DNA of 64,000 bases from Dehalococcoidia bacterium UBA2588 (lineage in GTDB: Bacteria > Chloroflexota > Dehalococcoidia > Lucifugimonadales > UBA3495): the NCBI GenBank assembly GCA_002339805.1, contig DDKW01000035.1:1-64000 (forward strand), written 5' to 3'. The notes beneath the pieces were generated by a model that was not told the DNA's origin, made no database searches, and worked only from the letters and a program-made list of their open reading frames with translations. Position 1 is the first letter of the stretch. Every line of letters begins with the position of its first letter. Positions 9,406 through 18,818 of this stretch are shown here, one piece after another. A program made the translations under genes and the position numbers.

Positions 9406-10335
9406 TTAATTCAATTCAGGTGTGGTCAAAATTTTGTAAAGGTATCCAGCAGCAGTGGTTCGGTAAGGCTGCCAGTTCTTGGAATATTCTTTAATATCTT
9501 CCAGATTTATTTCTTGAGTATTCAAATAATGTTCGGCTATCAATCTATTAAGGACTAAGTCTCCTTCAGGGAAGATATCAGGTCGGCCTATTCCTCTGGA
9601 CAATGACCACTGTGCGGTCCACCTTCCGACACCTTTTATCTTACAGAGGTGATCTATTACTTCTTGGTTATTCATGTCTTGGAATAGTTCTACATTTAGA
9701 TATCCATCTAGCTGAGCCTGAGCAATGTTTTGTACATATTCGGATTTTCTGCCGCTTAATTTTAGCTTCATCAATTCTTCTACAGTGGAATTGGAAATCT
9801 TTACAGGATCGGGATATGTCCAAAAGCATTGATTGTCATGTTCGATACGACTTCCAAACGCTTGAGTAAATCCCCGTCTGATAACTATGGCTACTTTGTT
9901 CGAAATTTGTTGACCGAGTACAGATATTACTAATGATTCGTACAGGTCAGTACTTCGGGTATTATGAAATCCGTTGTGAGCGAGGATAACTTTACGCATG
10001 ACTGGATCATTTTGACAAAGGTCATAAAAACCTTTGACATCTTGATCCATACCGAGTATCCATTCAAGCTTATTTTTGACTAAATATTTCATATCTGAAT
10101 CTACATTGCCAGCGATGATTTGGCATGTGACAGGGCTGTAAGGATCGTTCAGTTTTTGGGTTAAATTTACTAGAACAGGGGATTCCTGAGGGGCGGGTAA
10201 TATCGCCCGTGTATGAGAGAATAATTCTTTGTCGGTGTGGTCCAATCCGTTGTAGTTTGAATTTCCCGCAGTTAATTGGAGATCAAAAGGTAAATTTATA
10301 TCCAAGTAAAGGTGTTCAGTTGCATTAGTCGTCAT
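9406..10335 (-). CDS. AlkA-like DNA-3-methyladenine glycosylase (HhH-GPD)
   Basis: Base-excision glycosylase for alkylated purines. The C-terminal half carries the helix-hairpin-helix KIKGVGRWTAQW and the catalytic Asp in the GPD loop (IFPEGDLVLNRL). The first ~110 residues are a poorly conserved N-terminal domain like that of AlkA. No iron-sulfur cysteine cluster follows. The start ATG overlaps the TGA of the upstream amidohydrolase gene by 4 bases (ATGA), which indicates translational coupling. Confidence 0.87.
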   Translation of the reverse strand: MTTNATEHLYLDINLPFDLQLTAGNSNYNGLDHTDKELFSHTRAILPAPQESPVLVNLTQKLNDPYSPVTCQIIAGNVDSDMKYLVKNKLEWILGMDQDVKGFYDLCQNDPVMRKVILAHNGFHNTRSTDLYESLVISVLGQQISNKVAIVIRRGFTQAFGSRIEHDNQCFWTYPDPVKISNSTVEELMKLKLSGRKSEYVQNIAQAQLDGYLNVELFQDMNNQEVIDHLCKIKGVGRWTAQWSLSRGIGRPDIFPEGDLVLNRLIAEHYLNTQEINLEDIKEYSKNWQPYRTTAAGYLYKILTTPELN

Positions 10336-11168
10336 AAGGATAAAATACTCGTTATGTTGTTGTGAGTGATATCCATAAAACTATCTGAATCCATTTCGCT
10401 TCTCATCAAATGCTCTAAAGATCTTTTATGTGAGACTACGGGGTAATCACTTCCAAATAAGAGATGTTTGGATCCTAATAATTGTTCTACATTATTATAA
10501 ACACCAGGTTCATATAGATAAGGGGCAGCCGCACTGTCAAAATAAACATTGGTCAGAGAGGAACGTATTTCCGGCATCATAGAATAAAATGGTAGTCCTC
10601 CCCCGAAATGAGCACAGATAATGATGTTTGATTGGAAATTATTAATGAAATGAATAAGTTTGCTGGGATGAGTTTGGCCTTTGCCCGGATAAGAATGTCC
10701 AATGGGTTCTGAGCAATGGATTAGTACGGGTAACTGTTTGGCTTCGCAAAATTTCATAATTCCCTCCATTTCAGCTACTGAGGTTATATCGAAGTTTTGT
10801 GTATCGGGATGTAGTTCCCCGATGCCTCTAGCCCCGTTATTAAAACATCTTTCCAATTCATACAATGCATCTTCTCCCCATGCTGGATTGATAGAGCAGA
10901 AGGGGACTAGTTTGTCTGGGTGGTTTTTTGATGATTCTATAAGGTAGTCATTGATGTCTAGGGCGAGTCCATAGTCAGTCCAACCCATCCCTAAAACAAT
11001 AGACTTAGATATACTATTTCGTTCCATACTGCCTACTAGAGATTCTGCGTCTGCAGGAGGGGAATCTTTCTGGAAAAGATCTGCATATGTTTTGTCTATT
11101 TTTAGGATGGACTCGTGACTCTTTCGGTATTCTTGAGGGAATATGTGAGTGTGTGAGTCTATCAGCAT
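10332..11168 (-). CDS. amidohydrolase-2 family metal-dependent hydrolase
   Basis: TIM-barrel hydrolase or decarboxylase of the amidohydrolase superfamily. The N-terminal metal motif is DSHTHIFP. Further conserved pieces are VLIHCSEP, the ICAHFGGG strand and the C-terminal LLFGSDYPVVS with the catalytic Asp. About 278 aa, usual for the family. The start is taken at the ATG of MLIDSHTHI; an upstream TTG would add 12 atypical residues. It forms a two-gene unit with the glycosylase, but that pairing gives no clear clue to the substrate. Confidence 0.82.
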   Translation of the reverse strand: MLIDSHTHIFPQEYRKSHESILKIDKTYADLFQKDSPPADAESLVGSMERNSISKSIVLGMGWTDYGLALDINDYLIESSKNHPDKLVPFCSINPAWGEDALYELERCFNNGARGIGELHPDTQNFDITSVAEMEGIMKFCEAKQLPVLIHCSEPIGHSYPGKGQTHPSKLIHFINNFQSNIIICAHFGGGLPFYSMMPEIRSSLTNVYFDSAAAPYLYEPGVYNNVEQLLGSKHLLFGSDYPVVSHKRSLEHLMRSEMDSDSFMDITHNNITSILSL

Positions 11169-11271
11169 TAATCGTAGAATACTCGATAACCATATTAGAG
11201 TCAAAATGTATCTATGACAGAGACGGACTACAAGAGATTAATTAATCATTATAATAAATCCCGAGATAGAT

Positions 11272-11664
11272 ATGCTTGATCAAAATACAGTTTATATTCA
11301 AAAGCTAATAGACCGCCGAAGTGTTGGGACATATACGATTTTATTGATTTCCACACTGGGCCTGTTTTGGGTTTACTGGATATACTTGATAGCCGATGAC
11401 CTAAATAAATTGAACGGAATAGAATGGGAAAGGAAACATTGGCTATATACTCTAACTAATCCGGTGGGCTGGGGATTCCTAATAGTTCATACTTCGACCG
11501 GCTGGCAGTTGCTTACTGGAATGAATAAATATAAGACTTTATTAACCTCACTGATGCTAGGATTAGGGTTGTTATCTGTAGTTAAATTGCAATTACAACT
11601 CAACAGGGTTTGGTCAGGGAATCAGACTTATTATTGGCCCCCAGATTTCCAGGACGTTAATTAA
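11272..11664 (+). CDS. small integral membrane protein, DUF4234-like
   Basis: 130 aa. The N-terminal segment RRSVGTYTILLISTLGLFWVYWIYLIADDLNKLNG resembles the DUF4234 pattern of a hydrophobic helix followed by YW..Y...D.N. A second hydrophobic segment lies near residues 65-80 and a third near 88-105. Function unknown. It overlaps the proA stop codon tail to tail by a few bases. Confidence 0.62.
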   Translation: MLDQNTVYIQKLIDRRSVGTYTILLISTLGLFWVYWIYLIADDLNKLNGIEWERKHWLYTLTNPVGWGFLIVHTSTGWQLLTGMNKYKTLLTSLMLGLGLLSVVKLQLQLNRVWSGNQTYYWPPDFQDVN

Positions 11665-12920
11665 GGCCTTACTTGCCCGTTTCCGATTCCTATCCATTTG
11701 TATGAGGTGAGTTCTTTAAGTCCTAATGGTCCTCTTGCATGAAATTTTTGGGTACTGATACCTACTTCGGCGCCTAAACCAAATTGTGAACCGTCTGTAA
11801 ATCTAGTACTTGCATTAACAAACACCGCAGCCGCATCAATCGTCCTGGTGAAAGTATCTTGAGATCTTTGATCTTCACTTAATATTGCTTCCGTATGTCC
11901 CGAACCATGGATTTTAATGTGTTCCAGAGCTTCTTCTAATGAATTTACTGTTTTTATAGAGATAACTAACGATAAAAATTCTGTTCCCCAATCATCTTCA
12001 GATGCAGGTTTGATTAGAGGGCTATCCTGTTGGATGTTTTCTAGGATTCGTTGATCTGCTCTAATTTCTACATCATGATCAACGAGTTGTGAAACCATAT
12101 TTTGAACCATCAATTTATCTGCCTTCTTGTGAACTAAAACTGTGTCTAAAGCATTACACACCGTTGGTCGCTGTGTTTTTGAATTGAGTATAATCGGAAT
12201 GACTTTTTCAGGATCCGCATTTTCATCAATGAATGCATGACATACCCCTATTCCTCCTGCAACCACTGGCATAGTGGCTGTTTCGTATACATGTTTAATT
12301 AATCCGGCTCCTCCTCTAGGGACTAGCAGATCAATGTACTGATCTAATCCAAGCATTTCGTCTACTATAGTTCGGGCAGGATCAGTTATAAGACCGACAG
12401 CAGATTCTGGGAGACCAGCGCTGGCTAACGAATCTTTTAACACCTGTGCCAGCACCACATTAGAATTAACGCTTTCTTTACCGCCTCGCAATAAGGCTGC
12501 ATTGCCTGATTTTATGGCTAGGCATGCTATATCAATAGTTACATTTGGCCGGCTTTCATAGATGGATCCTAAGACACCTAAAGGCACTCTTACTTTTTTT
12601 AACTCTATTCCGTTTTCCAAAGTTTTTTGCTCTATTATTTCGCCCACAGGATCATCAAGATTCTTGATCGTTTGTACGTCAGTAGCAATCCCCTCTATTC
12701 TTTCTGGGGTTAGTAATAATCTATCTAACATTTGATCATTTAATCCTGATGTTTTCCCGTTTTGGTAGTCAATCTGATTGGCTGCTACTATATCTACTGT
12801 ACGTTCAGTTAGTAGTTGGGAAACGTGGTCGAGCACATGATTACGAGTGTCTGTTCCAGAGACAGACAATTCGTAGGATGATAGCTTCGTTTGTTCGGCT
12901 ATGTATTTTAATGAATTCAT
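11661..12920 (-). CDS. proA: gamma-glutamyl phosphate reductase
   Basis: Second step of proline synthesis: NADPH reduction of glutamyl-5-phosphate to the semialdehyde. 419 aa, typical length. Family blocks are LGVLGSIYESRPNVT, GGKESVNSN, LVPRGGAGLI and the catalytic Cys in TQRPTVCNALDTVL; the C-terminus has the GAEVGISTQKFHARGPLGL signature. It starts one base after the proB stop with no clear ribosome-binding site, so it is probably translated by coupling from proB. Confidence 0.96.
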   Translation of the reverse strand: MNSLKYIAEQTKLSSYELSVSGTDTRNHVLDHVSQLLTERTVDIVAANQIDYQNGKTSGLNDQMLDRLLLTPERIEGIATDVQTIKNLDDPVGEIIEQKTLENGIELKKVRVPLGVLGSIYESRPNVTIDIACLAIKSGNAALLRGGKESVNSNVVLAQVLKDSLASAGLPESAVGLITDPARTIVDEMLGLDQYIDLLVPRGGAGLIKHVYETATMPVVAGGIGVCHAFIDENADPEKVIPIILNSKTQRPTVCNALDTVLVHKKADKLMVQNMVSQLVDHDVEIRADQRILENIQQDSPLIKPASEDDWGTEFLSLVISIKTVNSLEEALEHIKIHGSGHTEAILSEDQRSQDTFTRTIDAAAVFVNASTRFTDGSQFGLGAEVGISTQKFHARGPLGLKELTSYKWIGIGNGQVRP

Positions 12921-12921
12921 A

Positions 12922-14067
12922 TTACAAATTTACCAAGTTATCACGGTGAATAATTTCTTCTCCATAATTATAACCCAAGGTTGCTTCTATATTAGTTGAC
13001 TGTTGGCCACTGATTTGGGAGACATCATCAGAGGAATAGTTCGTTATACCGCATGCGAAAGGATTGGCTGCGGATTCGTCTGTGATATATATTACATCGC
13101 CCCTGTCGAAAGTACCGTGTAATTTTAAGATGCCTGAAGGCAACAAACTAGCATTTTTTAACAATGCTTGCTTAGCGCCTTCATCCACACATATGTGCGC
13201 AGAATTGAATTCTGTAGCGATGGCAAGCATCCACGTCTTACGTGATTCTAATCTTTCTTGTTTAGCTTCAAATAATGTTCCTGTAAAGTCGTTATTCACT
13301 ACTTGTAACAAGATATCAGGGGTCTTGCCGTTGCATAGAACCATCGGGATACCAGCTGACGTTACAAGCCTTGCAGCTTCGATTTTTGTTACCATGCCTC
13401 CTCTGGCCCAAGGATTGATGTTTTTGCCAATCATTCTGTCAACAGAATCATCAATTGTGGTTACCTGTTTGACTAATTTTGCGTCAGGGAATGTATTTGG
13501 ATCTTTATTAAAAAGTCCATCGGTATCACTAAGTATAATTAGTAAATCTGCGTCAATCAGGTTTGCTACTAAAGCTGATAAGCGATCGTTGTCTCCAAAT
13601 ACGTGGCTGATTTCTTCCACTGCTACAACGTCATTTTCATTTAATATGGGAACTGCTTTTAATTGCAGTAAACTGATGAGAGTATTTTTAATATTTAAAT
13701 ATGATTGACGGTTACTTAAGTCTCCGCTAGTAAGGAGAGTTTGAGCTGTATAAACCCCAGATTCCTCAAAGCTCTCTTGATAAATATTCATGAGCTTACT
13801 TTGGCCAATTGCTGCTAGAACTTGTCTGGATACTATATTCCGTTTGTTTTGATTATTGAGGTTGTTTTGAATGATGTCTCTACCAGATGCTATAGCCCCA
13901 GAGGATATCAAAACTATTTCATACCCTGAATTCATTAAAGAAATGATCTGTTCAACCAGATTTTTAATATTTTGTTCATTTAACTGAGAATGCTCTTCTC
14001 CTTGTGTTAAGACAGCTGTTCCTGCTTTTATTACTATTCGTTTGTAATTTAAACTTTGACTTTTCAT
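12922..14067 (-). CDS. proB: glutamate 5-kinase with C-terminal PUA domain
   Basis: First committed step of proline synthesis. The amino-acid kinase domain (residues 1-265) starts RIVIKAGTAVLTQGE and contains VLISSGAIASG, NENDVV and the NPWARGGMVTKIEAA block. Residues about 285-375 are the PUA domain often found on bacterial ProB. 381 aa. First gene of a proB-proA pair and divergent from mfd. Confidence 0.95.
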   Translation of the reverse strand: MKSQSLNYKRIVIKAGTAVLTQGEEHSQLNEQNIKNLVEQIISLMNSGYEIVLISSGAIASGRDIIQNNLNNQNKRNIVSRQVLAAIGQSKLMNIYQESFEESGVYTAQTLLTSGDLSNRQSYLNIKNTLISLLQLKAVPILNENDVVAVEEISHVFGDNDRLSALVANLIDADLLIILSDTDGLFNKDPNTFPDAKLVKQVTTIDDSVDRMIGKNINPWARGGMVTKIEAARLVTSAGIPMVLCNGKTPDILLQVVNNDFTGTLFEAKQERLESRKTWMLAIATEFNSAHICVDEGAKQALLKNASLLPSGILKLHGTFDRGDVIYITDESAANPFACGITNYSSDDVSQISGQQSTNIEATLGYNYGEEIIHRDNLVNL

Positions 14068-14126
14068 GCTTTAAACTTTACTGCAAATTATCCTATTTAT
14101 AAATCTCTTGGGGAAAAATCCATCTT

Positions 14127-14155
14127 TTGTGATTGTAAAATGATCATGTTATGAG
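14127..14155 (+). promoter_or_regulatory. possible sigma-70 promoter for mfd
   Basis: TTGTGA (14127-14132), a 17-base gap and TATGAG (14150-14155), within the 124-bp divergent region between proB and mfd. Both hexamers match the consensus at only 4 of 6 positions, so this is weak evidence. Confidence 0.25.
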
Positions 14156-14191
14156 TATATTTTAACTGATTACTATGGCAGTCACAGGTTT

Positions 14192-17100
14192 ATGACATTT
14201 TCAGGTATAGGCCAATATGTCGATCCTCTTATAAAACCATTAGCTGATGCTGAATTTGGAGATATAAATTGGAAATCGATAAAAATAGGAAGCAGAGGGA
14301 AGGAAGCGATACTGTCTCTGCTGAGGGATAGACACGCCCCTAAAACTTTGTGCATCCTCTGCCCTAAACAGTCCGATGCGAGAGCTTTGTTTAATGATTT
14401 ATTAGATTATTTGGGTGATACCACTGAATTATTATTTTTGCCAGATGCAGATGTTTTACCGTATGAACGACTAGTAGTGGATTCTAGGACCACCAATGAA
14501 CGAATCACTACATTGTCTCAATTAGCAAAACAACCCAAACATCTTATCGTTGTTGCATCTGTCGGTGCCGCATTAAGAAAAACTTTATCTCCAGATACCT
14601 TTGACAAAGATGCGCTCGGTTTTTTAAACATAACACCCGGGCAGGATCTAATCAGTACACATGCATTCTTGGAACGCCTTGTTGATATGGGATACAAGAA
14701 TGTGACCATGGTAGAAGCCCCGGGCACTTTCAGTAGTAGGGGAGGAATCATAGATCTATATTCTCCGAACCACTCTTACCCATTGAGAATTGATTTATGG
14801 GACACCGAGATAGAATCTATCAGGTACTTTGATGTTAATACCCAGAGGTCGGTTCAGGATATTGATTCCGACGTCTCGATAATCGTGTCTTCAGAGCAGT
14901 TGCAGGCTGCAATAAATGAAGATATTTTTGCAGCTAAAATTAAAGAACTTAACTATTCTGATTGTAATCGTGATATAGCTGATCGAATAAGGCAAGATTT
15001 GGAGATACTGCAAGAAGTGTCAGATCCTGAATCTTTTGAATTCTATAATGGTTTTTTTAATGATTCGACATTGTTTGATTATTTGAACCAGGATTCAGTA
15101 CTAGTTTTTGATCGTCAAAACTTAATTAAAGAAGAAGCTAAATTAATACTAGAGAAAATAGAAAAAATCTCTTCTTCTAGATGTGAAAGAGGAGATCTAC
15201 CACGAGGATTTGTGTCCCCTATTGCTTCATTCGAGCAGGCTATTATTCCAGATGAATCAATTAATTTAGATACATATGGTGTAGACGAATCCAACAATTT
15301 ATTTGGTCCACCTAAGCAATATGCGGGTAATCTTGAAGAATTCATCGCTGACGTTACAGATATTGGATCTGCACATACTAACGTTATTGTGACTAGGCAA
15401 TCATTCTCCAGAATCAAGAGTTTGTTGGAGTCCTCAGATGCTAATAACTATCATTGTTTAGAGGGCGTTACAGATTATTGTTTAGAACCAGGACAATGTT
15501 ACTTGCTAGAAAGAGATTTATCGTTAGGCTGGAATGCAAAGCTAACAGCATCGTCTGAATTAAGGATCTATACAGATTTTGAAATATTCGGTGTGAGTAG
15601 GAGTTCTGGAAATTGGCAGAGCGCTAATGAAAAACGCCAAACGGGTTATAAATCTCTTGAAGATCTCGATGTAGGCTCTTATGTTGTTCATATTGATCAT
15701 GGGATATCTAAATTTACGGGTTTGACGACTATGGGCTCGTTTTCTGATAAAGAATATCTAGTTTTGGAATATGCTCAGGAAGATAAATTGTATGTTCCTA
15801 CAGATCAGTTGCACAGAGTATCTCCATTTGTGGGTAGTTCAGATCAGGCACCTTCATTAACCAGGTTAGGTACAAGCGAATGGTCTAGATTAAAAGATAA
15901 AGTAAAAGAATCTGCGCAGGAACTAGCTAAAGAATTACTGGATGTTCAAGCAGATAGGGAAGCGCATGCTGGTATAGCATATCCAGAAGATACTTTATGG
16001 CAGGAAGAGTTTGAACAATCATTTTTATATACTGAAACTCAGGACCAATTAACAGCCATTAAAGAAGTTAAAGAAGATATGCAACTCCGTAAACCAATGG
16101 ATAGATTAGTTTGTGGAGATGTTGGATATGGAAAAACCGAGGTGGCATTACGAGCTGCCTTTAAAGCAATAGCAGAAGGTATGCAGGTTGCGGTTTTAGT
16201 ACCCACGACTGTACTTGCGCAGCAACATTTTAATACTTTTAGTGAACGTCTAGGTCCGTATTCTATGAAAGTAGACAGTTTAAGTCGTTTCAAGAGTAGA
16301 AAAGAGCAAACTGAAGTATTATCAGGCATGAAAGACGGCTCGATTGATTTGGTTGTTGGTACTCACCGATTACTACAATCCGACATTTCTTTTAAAAACC
16401 TGGGATTGATCGTGGTTGATGAAGAACAACGCTTTGGTGTAATGCATAAAGAAATGCTAAAAAAACTGAGGACTTCGGTAGACATTGTGTCTATCAGTGC
16501 AACTCCCATTCCGAGGACTCTTAATATGGCCTTATCAGGTATAAAGGATATGAGCATTATTTACACGGCTCCTGAACTGAGACTTCCTGTTAAAACTTTC
16601 GCGAGTGAATATAGCGAGGAAGTTATTATTGATGCTGTGATGAGAGAAGTTGAACGAGAGGGTCAAGTGTTTTACTTGCATAATAGAGTAAAAACTATGC
16701 CTGACGTAGTGAATCGATTATCCGAATTGATGCCGAACGTTAGGATCACTTATGCCCATGGAAGAATGCCTGAAGAAGAATTGGAATCAGTTATGGTTCA
16801 GTTCGCAAATAGAGATTCTGATGTTCTGGTTTGTACAACGATTATAGAATCAGGAATTGATTTACCAAATGTGAACACCTTGATACTTGATAGAGCAGAT
16901 AGATTTGGGTTATCTCAAATGTATCAATTGAGAGGTAGAGTAGGAAGAGGAGAGAGGAGGGCTTACGCATATTTGATGGTGCCCAAGGGACGCAATATTA
17001 CCGAGAATGCAGAGCGAAGGATTGAAGCAATTATGGAGGCTTCTGATTTGGGAGCTGGATTTATGATTGCAATGAGAGATCTGGAGATAAGAGGAGCTGG

Positions 17101-17686
17101 CAATATACTAGGTTCGGCTCAAAGTGGTCATATCAAATCCGTTGGGTTGGAATTATATAGCCAAATTCTTAATCAAGCTGTGGAAGAAATAAAACCAGAT
17201 CAGGAGCCCTTAAATACTACTTCGGATAACTTCGGCCAAGATTTAGCAATTATAGATTTGCCGATAGCAGCTTTCATCCCTGATGGGTATATTTCACACC
17301 TTCCGTCTAAGTTAGGTATCTATCACCGGTTATCAAAAGCTAAGGATGAGTCTGACGTTACTGATATGAAAGAAGAGCTCATAGATAGATATGGTGATCT
17401 TCCCGAAGAGGTCAGTGAGTTGCTGAATTTAATTAATGTGAGAAATTATGCATCTTCTCTAGGGGTTAAAACTGTGAATAATTCAGATGGATCATTATTG
17501 ATTGGGTTTTCAGAAGATTTTGGAGGAGCAAGATTAGCTCTTCAGAAAGCAATAGGTCCCACAGTTGACGTTAGGGGTTCAAGTATACGAGTGCCATTAA
17601 AATCAACTGCTGACTTACTTCCCACGTTAGACAATATACTTACTAGGTATAAAGTATTTCGTAATAGATTGGAGCGAATGGTTTAA
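14192..17686 (+). CDS. mfd: transcription-repair coupling factor Mfd
   Basis: Translocase that removes stalled RNA polymerase and recruits UvrA. 1164 aa, full length. The order is a UvrB-homology N-terminal region (APGTFSSRGGIIDLYSP), the CarD-like RNA polymerase interaction domain (DLDVGSYVVHIDHGISKFTGL, near residue 490), superfamily 2 helicase motifs (GDVGYGKTEVALRAAF, VVDEEQRFG, SATPIPRT, TIIESGIDLPN, QLRGRVGRG), and the C-terminal TRCF domain (LPSKLGIYHRLS). The start ATG follows CAGG. The next gene begins 4 bases after its stop, so the two are probably co-transcribed. Confidence 0.97.
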   Translation: MTFSGIGQYVDPLIKPLADAEFGDINWKSIKIGSRGKEAILSLLRDRHAPKTLCILCPKQSDARALFNDLLDYLGDTTELLFLPDADVLPYERLVVDSRTTNERITTLSQLAKQPKHLIVVASVGAALRKTLSPDTFDKDALGFLNITPGQDLISTHAFLERLVDMGYKNVTMVEAPGTFSSRGGIIDLYSPNHSYPLRIDLWDTEIESIRYFDVNTQRSVQDIDSDVSIIVSSEQLQAAINEDIFAAKIKELNYSDCNRDIADRIRQDLEILQEVSDPESFEFYNGFFNDSTLFDYLNQDSVLVFDRQNLIKEEAKLILEKIEKISSSRCERGDLPRGFVSPIASFEQAIIPDESINLDTYGVDESNNLFGPPKQYAGNLEEFIADVTDIGSAHTNVIVTRQSFSRIKSLLESSDANNYHCLEGVTDYCLEPGQCYLLERDLSLGWNAKLTASSELRIYTDFEIFGVSRSSGNWQSANEKRQTGYKSLEDLDVGSYVVHIDHGISKFTGLTTMGSFSDKEYLVLEYAQEDKLYVPTDQLHRVSPFVGSSDQAPSLTRLGTSEWSRLKDKVKESAQELAKELLDVQADREAHAGIAYPEDTLWQEEFEQSFLYTETQDQLTAIKEVKEDMQLRKPMDRLVCGDVGYGKTEVALRAAFKAIAEGMQVAVLVPTTVLAQQHFNTFSERLGPYSMKVDSLSRFKSRKEQTEVLSGMKDGSIDLVVGTHRLLQSDISFKNLGLIVVDEEQRFGVMHKEMLKKLRTSVDIVSISATPIPRTLNMALSGIKDMSIIYTAPELRLPVKTFASEYSEEVIIDAVMREVEREGQVFYLHNRVKTMPDVVNRLSELMPNVRITYAHGRMPEEELESVMVQFANRDSDVLVCTTIIESGIDLPNVNTLILDRADRFGLSQMYQLRGRVGRGERRAYAYLMVPKGRNITENAERRIEAIMEASDLGAGFMIAMRDLEIRGAGNILGSAQSGHIKSVGLELYSQILNQAVEEIKPDQEPLNTTSDNFGQDLAIIDLPIAAFIPDGYISHLPSKLGIYHRLSKAKDESDVTDMKEELIDRYGDLPEEVSELLNLINVRNYASSLGVKTVNNSDGSLLIGFSEDFGGARLALQKAIGPTVDVRGSSIRVPLKSTADLLPTLDNILTRYKVFRNRLERMV

Positions 17687-17690
17687 TAAA

Positions 17691-18230
17691 ATGAATCGAT
17701 TATCAAATTCGAGTAAATACACTTTTTATGCGCTTGTGTTGATTGTTTTGGTTATCAGCGTATTAGGATGTTTGTCGAATCAGTCTCGGCCATCAGATGT
17801 AGTGTCAGATTTTGAGTACGTTCTCTATGATGAAACTAATACCTCTATCAAACTTTCAGATTCGTATGGAGTTCCTATAATACTTAATTTTTGGGCAGGC
17901 TTATGCCCACCGTGTAGAGCTGAAATGCCCGATTTTCAAGAATTTTATGATTCCTATGGTCATGAAATAGTGGTTATAGGAATAGACATTGGTAAATATA
18001 CTGGCTTGGGTTCGAAAGCAGACGCTTTAAAACTAGTTGATGAATTGGGAATAACGTACACGATTGGTGGAGTCGAGGATGATTCGGTAATTGAACTATA
18101 TAGTGTGTACGGGCTGCCGCATACTCTATTTATAGATGGTGACCAAAATCTCGTACGGGCATGGTCTGGAGTTATTAATTTGTCCAAATTGGAGGACATA
18201 GGATTGGGCATGTTAGAATCTTCACAATAA
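17691..18230 (+). CDS. TlpA/ResA-like membrane-anchored thiol-disulfide oxidoreductase (probable lipoprotein)
   Basis: 179 aa. Residues 9-27 are hydrophobic and end in VLGC (C27), a lipobox-like site, so the mature protein is probably tethered outside the membrane. The redoxin domain has the active site WAGLCPPC (C72/C75), then EMPDF and a cis-Pro loop in GLPHTLFID. Likely role is extracytoplasmic disulfide reduction or cytochrome c maturation. Aligned by this motif, it is the cysteine counterpart of the UGA-interrupted thioredoxin at 50355. It follows mfd by 4 bases and ends one base before tRNA-Pro. Confidence 0.85.
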   Translation: MNRLSNSSKYTFYALVLIVLVISVLGCLSNQSRPSDVVSDFEYVLYDETNTSIKLSDSYGVPIILNFWAGLCPPCRAEMPDFQEFYDSYGHEIVVIGIDIGKYTGLGSKADALKLVDELGITYTIGGVEDDSVIELYSVYGLPHTLFIDGDQNLVRAWSGVINLSKLEDIGLGMLESSQ

Positions 18231-18231
18231 C

Positions 18232-18306
18232 CGGGGTGTAGCGCAGGGGTAGCGCGCATCGTTCGGGACGATGAGGTCGTAGGTTCAAATCCTATCACCC
18301 CGACCA
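18232..18306 (+). tRNA. tRNA-Pro (anticodon CGG)
   Basis: Complete cloverleaf of 75 nt including encoded CCA. The 7-bp acceptor stem starts CGGGGTG and pairs with CACCCCG. The D stem is GCGC/GCGC, the anticodon stem CATCG/CGATG with loop TTCGGGA (anticodon CGG), and the T arm GTAGG-TTCAAAT-CCTAT. The C1-G72 acceptor end is typical of tRNA-Pro. Confidence 0.96.
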
Positions 18307-18326
18307 CAAGTTTAGAGGAGTTTCAA

Positions 18327-18818
18327 ATGAACGTCTTACAGCCTATAGCCCAGGAAGTGGCAGATTTATTAAAAACACATAATCAAACTTTATCAGTTTC
18401 AGAATCTTCGGCTGGAGGTCTAATTTCAGCGACATTAGTTTCTATACCTGGAGCATCAAGTTACTACGTGGGTGGAGTAGTTGTTTATACACGGGTAGCT
18501 CAAAAAGGATTGTTGCTGGTACCTGATGAAGCAATGGAAGGGAAGAGAGCAAGTACAGAGGAATATGCTGCGTTAAATGCGAAGACTGTTAAGAAGGCAT
18601 TAAACACTGATTGGGCTCTGAGTGAGACTGGAGCCAGTGGACCGACAGGGAATAGGTATGGAGATTCATATGGACATGCCTGCATAGCTGTTGCAGGCCC
18701 AGTTTCCAAAACAATTACTGTAGAAACCGGAGAGTCGAATAGAGAAAGCAACATGTGGGTATTCACCCAGAGAGCTCTTGCGTTGCTGAAAGAGTGTATT
18801 CAGGAAGCAGCTAATTAA
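18327..18818 (+). CDS. pncC: CinA C-terminal-type nicotinamide-nucleotide amidohydrolase
   Basis: Stand-alone PncC domain (163 aa) that deamidates NMN to NaMN in pyridine-nucleotide recycling. It keeps the nucleophile block SESSAGG, the strand YVGGVVVYT and TGASGPTG. The N-terminal molybdopterin-binding-like half of CinA is absent, as in E. coli YgaD-type proteins. GAGGAG lies 6 bases before the ATG. It lies directly after tRNA-Pro and converges with the monooxygenase gene. Confidence 0.88.
   Translation: MNVLQPIAQEVADLLKTHNQTLSVSESSAGGLISATLVSIPGASSYYVGGVVVYTRVAQKGLLLVPDEAMEGKRASTEEYAALNAKTVKKALNTDWALSETGASGPTGNRYGDSYGHACIAVAGPVSKTITVETGESNRESNMWVFTQRALALLKECIQEAAN

Noticed and set aside
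13064-13708. 214-codon plus-strand ORF inside proB
   Set aside because: It lies antisense to a clearly recognised, complete glutamate 5-kinase and shows no family similarity.
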